Positions 46,493 to 55,538 of a stretch of DNA of 64,000 nt are shown here, one piece after another. Below the pieces are notes generated by a model. It saw only the letters and a list, made by a program, of their open reading frames with translations. It searched no databases and was not told the DNA's origin. Made by a program: the position numbers and the translations under genes. Source of the stretch: Mycobacterium numidiamassiliense (GTDB lineage Bacteria > Actinomycetota > Actinomycetes > Mycobacteriales > Mycobacteriaceae); contig NZ_FUEZ01000004.1 in assembly GCF_900157365.1 (NCBI RefSeq), positions 3,314,965-3,378,964 on the forward strand, in the 5' to 3' direction. Position 1 is the first letter of the stretch. Every line of letters starts with the position of its first letter.

Positions 46493-47689
46493 GTGGCCGC
46501 GGTGGTCGTCATCGGCTCCGGATTTGCCGGGTTGTGGGCAGCGCTGGGCGCCGCCCGTCGGCTCGATGACCTCGCCGTACCGCCGGGCACGGTCGACATC
46601 ACCATGCTGAGCGCGACGCCGTTCCACGACATCCGGGTGCGTAACTACGAGGCCGACTTGAGCGACAGCCGCATCCCGCTCGCCGATCTGCTCGACCCGG
46701 TGGGCGTTGCCCACGTCGCCACCGAGGTGACCGCCATCGACACCGACACCCGCACCGTCACCGCAGCAGGCGGTACGACCTACTGCTACGACCGGCTGGT
46801 ATTGGCGTCGGGCAGTCAGTTGGTCAAACCCGCCGTCGAAGGCCTGCGCGAATTCGGTTTTGACGTCGACACCCACGACGGCGCTGTCGCGCTGCAACAG
46901 CACCTGCGGGAACTGGCGGCCGGTCGGGCGACACCGGCGTCGGCCACGGTGGTCGTCGTCGGCGCCGGGCTGACCGGCATCGAGACGGCCTGCGAACTGC
47001 CGAATCGGTTGCACGCGTTGTTCTCTCGTCATCAGATCACTGGCCGGGTGGTTCTGGTCGACCGCAACGAGGTCGGCTCCGACATGGGCGCATCGGCGCT
47101 GCCGGTGATCGTAAAGGCGTTGTCGGACAACGGCATTGAGATCCGAACTGGAGTGTACGTCACCGTCGTCAGCGAGCGTGGGGTGTTGTTGTCGTCGGGC
47201 GAGCAGCTGGAGGCCGCCACGGTGGTGTGGTGCGCCGGCATGCGGGCCAGCCCGTTGACCGAGCAGCTGCCGGTGGTCCGCGACGCGGCAGGTCGGCTGC
47301 CTGTCGACGACTATCTGCGGGTGGTGGGAATTCCCGCGGTGTTCGCCGCGGGTGACGTCGCCGCCGCCCGCATGGACGACAGGCACCTGTCGGTGATGTC
47401 GTGTCAGCATGGGCGGCCGATGGGTCGTTATGCCGGCTACAACGTCGTCAGCGACCTGCTCGAGGAGCCGATGTTGGCCCTTCGGATTCCTTGGTATGTA
47501 ACGGTTCTCGATCTTGGACCGGCCGGGGCGGTGTACACCGAGGGCTGGCAGCGCACGGTGGTGTCACAGGGCATGCAGGCCAAGGCCACCAAGCAGATCA
47601 TCAACACCCGGCGGATCTACCCGCCGCTGACCGGCAACCGCGCCGACCTGCTGGCCGCGGCCGCACCCGAACTCCAAGCCCGTCCCTAG
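46493..47689 (+). CDS. NDH-2-like pyridine nucleotide-disulfide oxidoreductase (Rv1812c-like)
   Basis: The 398-residue flavoprotein starts MAAVVVIGSGFAGLWAALGAARR, an FAD-binding Gly-x-Gly-x-x-Gly motif. The second dinucleotide motif VVVVGAGLTGIETACELP is near residue 165, and AVFAAGDVAAARMDD is the C-terminal flavin contact. It is related to type II NADH dehydrogenases but lacks a C-terminal membrane anchor, so its acceptor is unclear. GTG 46493 is preferred over GTG 46457: AAGGTGG precedes it and the length then matches Rv1812c. It overlaps the convergent mgtC by 4 bases. Confidence 0.88.
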   Translation: MAAVVVIGSGFAGLWAALGAARRLDDLAVPPGTVDITMLSATPFHDIRVRNYEADLSDSRIPLADLLDPVGVAHVATEVTAIDTDTRTVTAAGGTTYCYDRLVLASGSQLVKPAVEGLREFGFDVDTHDGAVALQQHLRELAAGRATPASATVVVVGAGLTGIETACELPNRLHALFSRHQITGRVVLVDRNEVGSDMGASALPVIVKALSDNGIEIRTGVYVTVVSERGVLLSSGEQLEAATVVWCAGMRASPLTEQLPVVRDAAGRLPVDDYLRVVGIPAVFAAGDVAAARMDDRHLSVMSCQHGRPMGRYAGYNVVSDLLEEPMLALRIPWYVTVLDLGPAGAVYTEGWQRTVVSQGMQAKATKQIINTRRIYPPLTGNRADLLAAAAPELQARP

Positions 47690-48393
47690 CCGGTCTGCGC
47701 CTGGTCCCCCGCATACCACTGCACCCCGTGCACACCCGACTGCAGGGACAGCTCGGCCACCAAGCTCTCCAGCCGCGCCGGCGTATGGGATTCCATGAGC
47801 ACGTACACCGTCAGCGTGATCTCGTCGTTTCCGGACGCAGCCGTGTGGATGCCGCGCAGCGCCATGCCATTGCTGCTGGCGAACTGCACGATCTGGGCGC
47901 GGGCATACTTCTCGGTTTTTGCTCGGCACGCCACTTGTATTACGTAGGGGTGTAAGCCTTCGTCCTCTGCGCCGGAGTCGTCCCGGTCGATCACCCGGCC
48001 CAACGGGCGCCCCACCAGGTGGATGGTGATCACGGAGCCGGTGGCGATCGCCGTGAAGACCAGGTGTCCGGACGCGGCCAGCACGCCGACCGCCGCGGAG
48101 CACCACAAGGTGGCGGCGGTGTTGAGTCCCCGGACGTTGGCTCCCTCGCGCAGGATCACCCCGCCGCCGAGGAACCCGATGCCGGACACCACGTACGAGG
48201 CGACTCTGGTCGGGCTGCTGTCCTCGGTGGCCACGGAGTACAGCACGAACAGGGTCGCCCCCGCGGCAACCAGCGCGTTGGTGCGTAGGCCGGCCCGACG
48301 TGCCCGCCACTGCCGCTCGAATCCGATCAGCGCCCCGCAGCCCACACCGACGGCCAGGCGGATGGCGAAATCGGCGGCGGTCAGCGTCTGCAT
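47686..48393 (-). CDS. mgtC: MgtC-family virulence membrane protein
   Basis: The 235-residue protein has an N-terminal membrane domain of four to five helices containing AVGVGCGALIGFERQWRARRAGLRTNALVAAGA and GIGFLGGGVILREG, the conserved MgtC core. A C-terminal cytoplasmic ACT-like domain (about 145-235, ITLTVYVLMESHTPARLESLVAEL) follows. MgtC (Rv1811) supports growth in low magnesium and in macrophages by acting on ATP synthase or phosphate balance in other bacteria. The stop overlaps the convergent NDH-2-like gene by 4 bases. Confidence 0.95.
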   Translation of the reverse strand: MQTLTAADFAIRLAVGVGCGALIGFERQWRARRAGLRTNALVAAGATLFVLYSVATEDSSPTRVASYVVSGIGFLGGGVILREGANVRGLNTAATLWCSAAVGVLAASGHLVFTAIATGSVITIHLVGRPLGRVIDRDDSGAEDEGLHPYVIQVACRAKTEKYARAQIVQFASSNGMALRGIHTAASGNDEITLTVYVLMESHTPARLESLVAELSLQSGVHGVQWYAGDQAQTG

Positions 48394-48538
48394 GGCATGT
48401 CGCTCCTTTCCCCCTAGGGCCTGTGCCGGTCAGGCCGGTCGGCAGCTAACCACGCGGAGGTGAACGTGAGATGGACGTTAGCCTTGCCCGTCGCGCCGCG
48501 GCCATGTCCGGGTAATCCCCGCGCCGCGCAATGTTGCG

Positions 48539-48874
48539 CTACTGGGCCGTGGCCCGTGAGGTGTTGCCGAGTTGTTGCGGGCAGTAGTACTTCGCCGAGA
48601 TCGCTACGAACAGGGTGGCGTGGTCGGCGGTCATTCCGGGGTTGTTGCTCTGCAGGTTCTGGACGACCTCTGGGCCCGGTTTACCGCTGCCGATCCACCC
48701 ACACACTTGTTTGCCGAATGCGATGGCTCGATCCGGGCTGCTGTAGGTGATGCCGGCATCGCGCACGGTTGCCAGAAATCCGACGTCGTCTGGCCCCGCG
48801 CCGGGTTCGCCATACGCGGGTGCGGCAACGCCGATCACTGCGGACAGGCTCAGTAGCGCCAATAGAGGTTTCAC
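48539..48874 (-). CDS. DUF732 secreted protein (Rv1810-like)
   Basis: The 111-residue protein has a signal peptide (about 1-22, cleavage near AYG before EPGAGPDD). The DUF732 core shows DVGFLATVRDAGITYSSPDRAIAFGKQVCGWIG and ISAKYYCPQQL with two cysteines. Its function is unknown; relatives are small secreted helical proteins. A paralogue lies immediately upstream on the same strand (33-base gap). The gene sits between mgtC and PPE33, as Rv1810 does. Confidence 0.87.
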   Translation of the reverse strand: MKPLLALLSLSAVIGVAAPAYGEPGAGPDDVGFLATVRDAGITYSSPDRAIAFGKQVCGWIGSGKPGPEVVQNLQSNNPGMTADHATLFVAISAKYYCPQQLGNTSRATAQ

Positions 48875-48907
48875 AACTCTCCCACCGTCCGCGAGATCGG
48901 CCCGGTG

Positions 48908-49231
48908 TCAGGCCTTGGAGAGCTGGTGCGGGCAGTAGAACTTCGCCGAAATTATCGCGAAATTCGATGCCATCTCCATATCCATTCCCGGATTGTGGGA
49001 TTTTACGTCGTGAACCAGCTCGAGGCCGGATTCACCGTTATTCAGGCACGAGCACACCGCCCTACCGGCCTGGATCGCCGAACCCGGACTGGCAAAGCTG
49101 AAACCAGCTTGGTGCAAAGCAGCCAGAAAGCCGGCGTCGTCACCGTCCGGCTCCGGCGGCGGATCGGCAGATGCCGGCACGGCGAAGCCGATCATCGCGG
49201 AAACGCCAAGTAGCGCCAGGAGCGTTCTCAT
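48908..49231 (-). CDS. DUF732 secreted protein, tandem paralogue
   Basis: The 107-residue protein has a signal peptide (about 1-22, cleavage near ASA before DPPPEPDG). It shares DDAGFLAALHQAGFSFASPGSAIQAGRAVCSCL and ISAKFYCPHQLSKA with the neighbouring DUF732 protein, which points to tandem duplication. It has an additional cysteine (CSC). No function is known. M. tuberculosis has one DUF732 gene here as far as I recall, so this copy may be lineage-specific. Confidence 0.85.
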   Translation of the reverse strand: MRTLLALLGVSAMIGFAVPASADPPPEPDGDDAGFLAALHQAGFSFASPGSAIQAGRAVCSCLNNGESGLELVHDVKSHNPGMDMEMASNFAIISAKFYCPHQLSKA

Positions 49232-49324
49232 AACTCACCATTCTCTCATCGCGAGCCAATTTACTGCTTGTGCTGCATCATCGAAGGGGCTGCGCCCCAA
49301 AGGTTTTCGAATCCTGGACATCTC

Positions 49325-50713
49325 CTAGCCCAGTTGCGCTTCCGACGGCAGCACTTTCGACTTGTCCCCCTTTTTCAGGTGCACCGCGTGGATGCCCGGC
49401 TTCCTGGCCAGCTGCTCGAGCAGCGCGTCGAGACCTTCCTGGTCGACGTTGTGATGCTGCACGCTTTCCGGCTTCTCCGATATCTGCGCGACGAGCCGCT
49501 TGAGCTGCTCCGGCGACTGCTTGTCCTTGAGGTCTTTGAGCGACGACATGCGGTTGCGGACCCCGGCCTTCACCACGGTCGGACCGCCGGCGCCCGTCGC
49601 GCTGCCTAGCATTCCCGCCAGACCCGCAGAACTGAACAGGCCACCTTCACCGAGCGCGGCGGCCGGCACCGCGTCCGGCCCCGCGGCCGACAGGGCGGCA
49701 GCGACCGTCCGGATAGCCGGGGTGGCCGTGGCCCAGCTCGGCGGCACTGACAGCTTGTCGACCAAAGTGCCGGCATTGCCCATGCCGCCTGTCACCACGC
49801 CGAACAGCGTGCCCCGGCCGAAGCCCAGCGCTCCGAGCCCGGCTCCTAGGGCATCTTTCGGTAGGGCGGCGTAGGCGAACGGTGGGGCGAACTTAAGCCA
49901 CTGCGACACAGGGAAGTTGATCAGCAGCCCGATGTCGTTGTACTGGGTGGTCAGGCCGAGCGGCACTTTGAGGGAGTTGTAGAAGGCGGTATAGAAGGCT
50001 GATCCGCCTGGCACGGTGTTGAAGAGGTTTGTCCAAAAGGTCTGGTAGTCCGTGGCGAGCTGCGCGAGCCACGACAGTGGTCCGGTGTAGCCGCTGGGCG
50101 TGGTGGCCGCGGTGGTCAGGGCCGTACCGGCCGAGGAGCCACTCACCAAGCTCAGCGCACTCGCTTGCGCCGCCGTACCCGTACTGCTGGTGGTCTGCGG
50201 CGCCGGGCTGAACTCCGCCAGGCTGTTGGAGGCAGTCGCCGAGGAGGCGAAGTAGTTGTCCATCGCCTCGCCGTCTTGGGCCCAGAATTCGCCGTATTGG
50301 CTTTCGGTGGCCGCGATTTCGGAGGTGTTTTGCCCGAAGATGTTCGTTGCCACCAGCTGCGCCAAGTAGCTGCGGTTGGCCGCCACAAGTCCGGGTGGCA
50401 CCGTCGAGGCGAACGCCGTTTCGTAGGCGCTGGCCGCCTCGGTCGCTTGGCTCGCGGCCTCGTGGGCCTGGGCGGCGGTTTGCTGCATCCAGGCCACGTA
50501 GGGGGCGACCGCGCTCGCCAACGCAACTGACGATGGACCCGTCCATGGCTCGCTGGTCAGACCCGAAATGACCGATGAGTACGAGGACGCGGTGGACTGC
50601 AATTCAGTTGCCAGGTCGTCCCAGGCGGCTGCGGCGGCCAGCATCGACCCTGATCCAGGGCCGGTGTACATCCTGCCCGAGTTGAACTCTGGCGGAAAAG
50701 CTCCGTAAAACAT
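49325..50713 (-). CDS. PPE protein, SVP subfamily (PPE33-like)
   Basis: The 462-residue protein starts with the PPE domain (1-175: FPPEFNS, WDDLATELQS, EPWTGPSS as the WxG motif, and ATNIFGQNTSEIAATESQYGEFWAQD). The SVP motif KLSVPPSWATATP is at about residue 340. The C-terminal 80 residues are charged (SLKDLKDKQSPEQLKRLVAQI, then HAVHLKKGDKSK), as in PPE33 (Rv1809). PPE proteins pair with PE proteins and leave through ESX-5. No PE gene is visible next to it. Confidence 0.9.
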   Translation of the reverse strand: MFYGAFPPEFNSGRMYTGPGSGSMLAAAAAWDDLATELQSTASSYSSVISGLTSEPWTGPSSVALASAVAPYVAWMQQTAAQAHEAASQATEAASAYETAFASTVPPGLVAANRSYLAQLVATNIFGQNTSEIAATESQYGEFWAQDGEAMDNYFASSATASNSLAEFSPAPQTTSSTGTAAQASALSLVSGSSAGTALTTAATTPSGYTGPLSWLAQLATDYQTFWTNLFNTVPGGSAFYTAFYNSLKVPLGLTTQYNDIGLLINFPVSQWLKFAPPFAYAALPKDALGAGLGALGFGRGTLFGVVTGGMGNAGTLVDKLSVPPSWATATPAIRTVAAALSAAGPDAVPAAALGEGGLFSSAGLAGMLGSATGAGGPTVVKAGVRNRMSSLKDLKDKQSPEQLKRLVAQISEKPESVQHHNVDQEGLDALLEQLARKPGIHAVHLKKGDKSKVLPSEAQLG

Positions 50714-50798
50714 GTCGATACCCCTTACCTGGTGGCCTGCGGTTGGGTGGTCTGTGCTGGGCTGTCCGTCGTCGTGGACGTCATCGCTGTCATCGCGG

Positions 50799-52037
50799 TC
50801 AGTCCTCCAGGACCGGAATCACGATGATGGTGGCGGCTGCCGGATCGGCTTCGGCGACGACACCGCCCAGTGCGGCCGCCGTCGCTGGACCGCTGAACGA
50901 GTGGACCGAGGCAGCTGCGACGGCGCGGCCGGCAAGGCTCGACAGCGCCATCTGGCTGAAGACACCGCCCTCGCCGGCCAATGCGGCCTCCGGCGCCGCC
51001 GCCAGGCTTTCGGGCAGCACCTGCGCGAGCGTCCTGATCGACGGAGCCGCCTCCGCCCAGCTCTGCGGCACCGACATGCTGCTGACCAGGGCCGCCTTGC
51101 CCATCGACCCCGTTACCGGCGAACCGACCGCAGAGCTCAGCATCCCCCGGACAGCGCTGGGCCCGCTGGTCAGCGGCGCCAAGGCGCCCTTGATGAATTT
51201 CGGCCCGGCCAGGTAGGCAGCGGCGCTCTGTCCATTTTGGGCGTAGGCGTATGTCTGGCCGAAGGACAGGAACGGCCCGCCGGGGATGGTCGACCACGAC
51301 TGCGGGGAGAACACTCCGGTGACGGCCGACCAGATGGTGTTCCAGTTGGTCACCGCGGGTGGCACGGTCAGCGACGTGCTCGTCGACGTTGATGACTGCA
51401 CCGCCGGCTGCAACGTAGTGCTGAGCTGCGACAGCTTGGCGGCGGTGTTCGTTCCTGCCACGGTATTGGATTGGGCAACCGCCTCGTCCTGGGCCGCGGT
51501 GCCGGTGTCGTTCGTGGTCTTCGGTGGCTCGTTGAACGGCGCCAGCTGTGCGGCCGTTGCCGAGGACGCCGCATAGCCGTACATCGCGGCGGCATCCTGG
51601 GCCCACATCTCCCCGTAGTGGGCCTCGGTTGCCGCGATTGCCGGGGTGTTCTGCCCCAGGATGTTGGTGGCGATGAGCTGCGCAAGCAGGGCGCGATTGG
51701 CCGTGATGACGGGCGGCGGCACCGTGGCCGCGAACGCGGCTTCGTAGGCGCCCGCCGCGATTTTGGCGGCAGTAGCGGCCTGCTCGGCCTGCGCGCCGGT
51801 CGCGCTCATCCACGAGACATAGGGTGCGGCCGCTGCGGCGGCTGCGATCGACGACGGACCCGTCCACTGTCCGGCGGTCAGGCCCTGAACGGTAGAGCCG
51901 TATGACGCCGCGGTCGACTGTAACTCCGCGGCCAGGTCGTCCCAGGCCGCCGCAGCGGCGAGCAACGGTCCGGACCCCGCACCGACGTACATCCGGTCGG
52001 AGTTGACCTCCGGTGGTAGCGCCCCGAAATCAAACAT
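50799..52037 (-). CDS. PPE protein, SVP subfamily (PPE31/32-like)
   Basis: The 412-residue protein has a PPE domain with LPPEVNSDRMY, QWTGPSSIAAAA (WxG) and ATNILGQNTPAIAATEAHYGEMWAQDAAAMYGYA. The SVP motif SSMSVPQSWAEAAP is at about residue 318, with an Ala-rich tail ending IIVIPVLED. It resembles PPE31/PPE32 of M. tuberculosis, but I cannot tell which one. The start overlaps nothing and is preceded by a GGAGG-like site. About 1 kb of non-coding DNA lies upstream. Confidence 0.88.
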   Translation of the reverse strand: MFDFGALPPEVNSDRMYVGAGSGPLLAAAAAWDDLAAELQSTAASYGSTVQGLTAGQWTGPSSIAAAAAAAPYVSWMSATGAQAEQAATAAKIAAGAYEAAFAATVPPPVITANRALLAQLIATNILGQNTPAIAATEAHYGEMWAQDAAAMYGYAASSATAAQLAPFNEPPKTTNDTGTAAQDEAVAQSNTVAGTNTAAKLSQLSTTLQPAVQSSTSTSTSLTVPPAVTNWNTIWSAVTGVFSPQSWSTIPGGPFLSFGQTYAYAQNGQSAAAYLAGPKFIKGALAPLTSGPSAVRGMLSSAVGSPVTGSMGKAALVSSMSVPQSWAEAAPSIRTLAQVLPESLAAAPEAALAGEGGVFSQMALSSLAGRAVAAASVHSFSGPATAAALGGVVAEADPAAATIIVIPVLED

Positions 52038-53086
52038 CTATACCTCCGGTCCTTCATTTGGCCGCCATGGTAGGTGCGGTTTAGCGGTTCAGGCCGCAAA
52101 CATGTCGTAGCTCTAATGGAATCCATTGGATTCCTCTTGGGTTCGACGCATCGGAAGACAAGCAGGTTCCACACCTAGGAGTTTTCGGATCCGACTGGAG
52201 GCCTCTGTCGCGCTCGGATCATCGTGATCAAAAGTTGAGTACAACAGGTTCCATGGAGGTAATAGAAATGTAAAAACAAACTGTCAGCACATAATTTTCC
52301 AGGTGAGTAAAGGCGGTCTCCGCTAAGGCGTGAAGAAAATGCAAAAAGTGCCCGAGATGGCTTCGCAGATCGGGCAGAAACGTCTATGAACTGCAACGAT
52401 ACCGACGTAATGGCTACGCGTGGACCGGCATCACCTACAACCTTGCCGACTGTAAGTAAGGGCTAACGTACCTTTGATTGCCGCGAACCCTGTGATTCTA
52501 TCCCGCCATGATTGATACGTAGATCAGAAAGTGCTCGGGACCATAAAAACAATAATGATTGGCGAAACTGCAGCGACTAAAAAATTATGCCCGGGATGCG
52601 CAAATGTCCACCGACTGTATTTTCGATGTCGCCCGTATCGCGAGCGACGCATTCCGCGATGGCTGTTGCTACTGGGACGTTGCTGCCCGATTTTGAAATG
52701 TCTTACTTCTACGGTCTCAAGGGTGATGGTCTCGGGGCAGGCCGACGAGCGTCCGCCGCCCCCAGCAAGTTGCCGGTAGCAAGCGCATCGCGGATGCGGG
52801 GCGGTTGCACGAATACAACGAAGCAGGCCGTGTGCCCATCGGCTCACCGTGGGCCTCGAAGTCGCCTATGTGACAGCAAACCGCCATGCTCTGCTCTCCT
52901 AAATTTCACCCAACGTAAACTGGGCTCCTGCTAGGTAGCTTATTGTCATCTGGCAGTTTGCTGTGAGAAAAATTCTATAGTTTGTGCAGGTCAAGGACGC
53001 AAAGGCCGACAAGCGACCTTAAATTTCGTTTCCGGGACGTCGCGGAATGGTCATTCCGCGACACGTGCTCTCAGGAGCGTCTGGTA
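52038..53086. other. About 1 kb without a supported gene, AT-richer than its surroundings
   Basis: No frame here carries a convincing protein; the longest open frames (about 110 codons on each strand near 52.5-52.9 kb) lack homology and codon bias. The stretch 52.2-52.6 kb is visibly A/T-rich for this genome, with runs such as TAAAAACAAAC and CTAAAAAATTATG. It may be a degenerate or imported segment between PPE genes. No tRNA, IS element or inverted terminal repeat is seen. Confidence 0.5.
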
Positions 53087-54349
53087 CTAGCCGGCCGCGG
53101 GCGGGCGTGCCACGAAGGAAGGGCGGAATCCGTATTGGGGAACGGCACGGCCCTCGCCACGGGCGCCCATGTTGGCCCCCATCGGCACCGGGGGCGTGCT
53201 GCCCGTCACCGGGGCCGGCGAGGAAGGGGGTGCCGCCATCGGGGCGCCGCCCAGCGCCGGAGACAGCGGACTCTGCCCCGGCGCAGTGGCGGTCCAGCCA
53301 GGCGGTACGGAGAGCGGACCGAGGACGTTTCCTTCGCCCAAATTTACCGCCACTGAACCACCGATTGCCTCGATGCCACCCGGACCTGCGCCGGTTGCTG
53401 CGCCCGGTGCGGCTCCCGCGGCCGCGCCCGTCGCCCCCGCACCGGATTGTTGACTGAGGCTGATGAAGTCGGTCGCGTGCCCCAGAAAGCGGGCTGGCAT
53501 GAAGAAGGCCGACGCGAAGATGGTGTTCAAGATGGTCGAGTTGAGGAACTGCCCGAAGGCCGTATTGGTGCCGAAGATCGCGTTCATCAGTCCGGCCAGC
53601 CCGGTGGTCGACGAAGCCGATCCGGGCGCGAAGATGTCGAGTCCCAGATCGTCGAGCGCCCCCGCGACACCAGTCCCGGCCGCCGTGGGTGTGGCCAGGC
53701 CCTGCAACGCGCTGGGCACCGCCGCAACCAGCTGTGACACCGTGCTCTGACTGGCGCCGGCCGAGGTTGCGGCGGCCTGGTCAACCGCCGCGGACTGGGC
53801 CGCCAGCCCGCCCAGGCTCGTGGTCTGCTCGGGCGCGTCGAACGGTGTCAGTTCGGTGGCAACGGCCGACGCGGCGGCGTAGCCATACATGGCGCCGGCG
53901 TCCTGGGCCCACATTTCTCCGTACTCAGCCTCCGTGGCGGCGATCGCCGGAGTGTTTTGGCCCAGGAAGTTGGTCGCAATCAAGGTCATCAACCGGGTCC
54001 GGTTGGCGGCGATAACTGCCGGGGGGACGGTTGCCGCGAAGGCGGCTTCATAGGCGGCCACGGCGGATCCGGCCTGTGCGGCAGTCGTCTCGGCGCTCGC
54101 CGCACTGCTATTCAGCCACGCCACATATGGAGTGGTGGCTGCAATCATCGCGGCCGATGTCGGGCCCTGCCACCGCTCAGTCAGCTCCGAAAGCACCGAG
54201 CCGTAGGACAGCGCAGCGGCGCGCAATTCTGCGGCTATCCCGTTCCATGACGAGGCAGCTGCGAGCAACGGGCCTGGTCCGGCGCCCGAGTACATGCGAC
54301 CGGAGTTGACTTCCGGTGGAAGCACAGCGAAATCCAGTGCGGGGATCAC
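53087..54349 (-). CDS. PPE protein, SVP subfamily
   Basis: The 420-residue protein has a PPE domain with LPPEVNSGRMY, RWQGPTSAAM (WxG-like) and ATNFLGQNTPAIAATEAEYGEMWAQDAGAMYGYA. A linker with FGTNTAFGQFLNSTILNTIF follows, a segment also seen in the two duplicated PPE genes downstream. The SVP motif LGPLSVPPGWTATAP is at about residue 338. It ends PQYGFRPSFVARPPAAG, a tail common to several PPE proteins here. GTG 54349 has a GGAGG site 7 bases upstream. Confidence 0.88.
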   Translation of the reverse strand: MIPALDFAVLPPEVNSGRMYSGAGPGPLLAAASSWNGIAAELRAAALSYGSVLSELTERWQGPTSAAMIAATTPYVAWLNSSAASAETTAAQAGSAVAAYEAAFAATVPPAVIAANRTRLMTLIATNFLGQNTPAIAATEAEYGEMWAQDAGAMYGYAAASAVATELTPFDAPEQTTSLGGLAAQSAAVDQAAATSAGASQSTVSQLVAAVPSALQGLATPTAAGTGVAGALDDLGLDIFAPGSASSTTGLAGLMNAIFGTNTAFGQFLNSTILNTIFASAFFMPARFLGHATDFISLSQQSGAGATGAAAGAAPGAATGAGPGGIEAIGGSVAVNLGEGNVLGPLSVPPGWTATAPGQSPLSPALGGAPMAAPPSSPAPVTGSTPPVPMGANMGARGEGRAVPQYGFRPSFVARPPAAG

Positions 54350-54452
54350 CGTTGGCCTCCTCCGTTAGCTAGTCGCGATCGTGGCCTCTGCGACGCTCGT
54401 ATCGTGCGGATTCCGTTGAAACTCGCGGTAAACAGCTGGTGAAACACCACTG

Positions 54453-55526
54453 TTATCCGGCTGAGGGTGGGCGGGCGACGAAGGTAGACAGGGGGGGGCC
54501 GACGATGGGGGCGTTGCCGGTGGCCGCGGAGATGGCCCCGCCTGCGGCGGCGGCGCCTTGGCTGGCTCCTGCGGCGGCTCCTTCGGCGGCGCCGGTGGCG
54601 GCTCCGGCTGCGCCTTCGGCGGCGCTGGTGCCGCCTTGGTTGGCCTGGCTCATGAAGTCGGCGGCGGTGCCTAAGAAGTTGCCGGGCATGTAGAAGCCGG
54701 AGGAGAAGATGGTGTTCCAGATGTTGGCGTTGAGGAATTGTCCGAAGGCGGTGTTGGTGCCGAACAGCGAGTTGAGCACGCCGTTGAGGCCGGTGGTGTC
54801 GCTGGCTGATCCGGCGGCGAACGGGTTCCAGCCGCCGAGGTCATTGGAGAGCAGGGTCGAGGGGGTGGCCAGGGTTTGCAGGGTGTTGGGGGTGGCGGTG
54901 ACCAGCTGGGAGAGGGTGTTTTGTCCGGTGCCGGCCGCGCTGCCCGCGGCTTGGGTCAGCGCGGTGGTTTGGTCGGTGGCCGCCTCGGGGCTGGTGATGG
55001 GTTGGGGTGTGCTGAATGAGGTCAGGCGGGTGGCCTGGGCTGAGGATCCGGCGTAGCCATACATCGCGGCGGCGTCTTGGGCCCACATATCGGAGTATTG
55101 GGCTTCGGTGGCCGCGATGGCCGGGGTGTTTTGACCGAGGGTGTTGGTGGAGACGAGCTTGGTCAGCAGGGCGCGGTTGGCGCTGACCTGAGCCGGGGGC
55201 ACGGTGGCCGCGTAGGCGCTTTGGTAGGCCGCGGCGGCGGCTTCGGCTTGGCTGGCGGTCTGTTCGGCCTGGGCGGCGGTGGTGTTCATCCAGGCCACAT
55301 ACGGGGTGGCTGCTTCGGTCATCGCCGCCGAGCTCGGGCCATGCCATTCCTGGTCGGTCAATCCCGACAGCACCGCGTGATACGACAACGCCGTCGACCG
55401 CAATTCAGCAGCCAACGCCTTCCACGCCGAGGCCGCCACCAACATCGGACCCGAACCCGCCCCGGCATACATCCGCGCCGAATTCACCTCAGGCGGCAAC
55501 AACCCAAAATCCAACCCACCACTCAT
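54453..55526 (-). CDS. PPE protein, duplicate copy A, shortened tail
   Basis: The 357-residue protein has a PPE domain with LLPPEVNSARMY, EWHGPSSAAM (WxG-like) and STNTLGQNTPAIAATEAQYSDMWAQDAAAMYGYAG. A glycine/alanine-rich stretch (GAAGAATGAAEGAAAGAS) follows, and it ends GPPLSTFVARPPSAG. No SVP motif is present. It equals copy B (58182-59356) apart from the 3' end. A 101-bp deletion beside a G8 tract removed about 34 residues of the tail yet restored the reading frame. The gene is probably functional. The missing PE partner suggests the partner lies elsewhere. Confidence 0.88.
   Translation of the reverse strand: MSGGLDFGLLPPEVNSARMYAGAGSGPMLVAASAWKALAAELRSTALSYHAVLSGLTDQEWHGPSSAAMTEAATPYVAWMNTTAAQAEQTASQAEAAAAAYQSAYAATVPPAQVSANRALLTKLVSTNTLGQNTPAIAATEAQYSDMWAQDAAAMYGYAGSSAQATRLTSFSTPQPITSPEAATDQTTALTQAAGSAAGTGQNTLSQLVTATPNTLQTLATPSTLLSNDLGGWNPFAAGSASDTTGLNGVLNSLFGTNTAFGQFLNANIWNTIFSSGFYMPGNFLGTAADFMSQANQGGTSAAEGAAGAATGAAEGAAAGASQGAAAAGGAISAATGNAPIVGPPLSTFVARPPSAG
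54491..54498. repeat. G8 homopolymer in PPE copy A
   Basis: Eight G residues (C8 in the coding strand) near the 3' end of the gene. The same tract is in copy B at 58321-58328. Slippage here would change the C-terminal frame. Confidence 0.85.
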
Positions 55527-55538
55527 CGCCCCCCTCCC

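Larger units (their letters stand above)
54452..55537. repeat. Copy A of a 1.1-kb near-identical repeat
   Basis: This block matches 58181-59367 base for base in every line I compared. The exceptions are one 101-bp stretch missing here (between 54485 and 54486) and a single mismatch just outside the start codon. Offsets are 3729 before the gap and 3830 after it. It contains the whole PPE coding region, so it is a duplication or gene conversion at about 3.8 kb distance. Confidence 0.9.

Noticed and set aside
52384..52455. Short frame with GYAWTGITYNLADCK-like residues in the orphan spacer
   Set aside because: It is under 50 codons with a stop just upstream and no recognisable relative; chance cannot be excluded.
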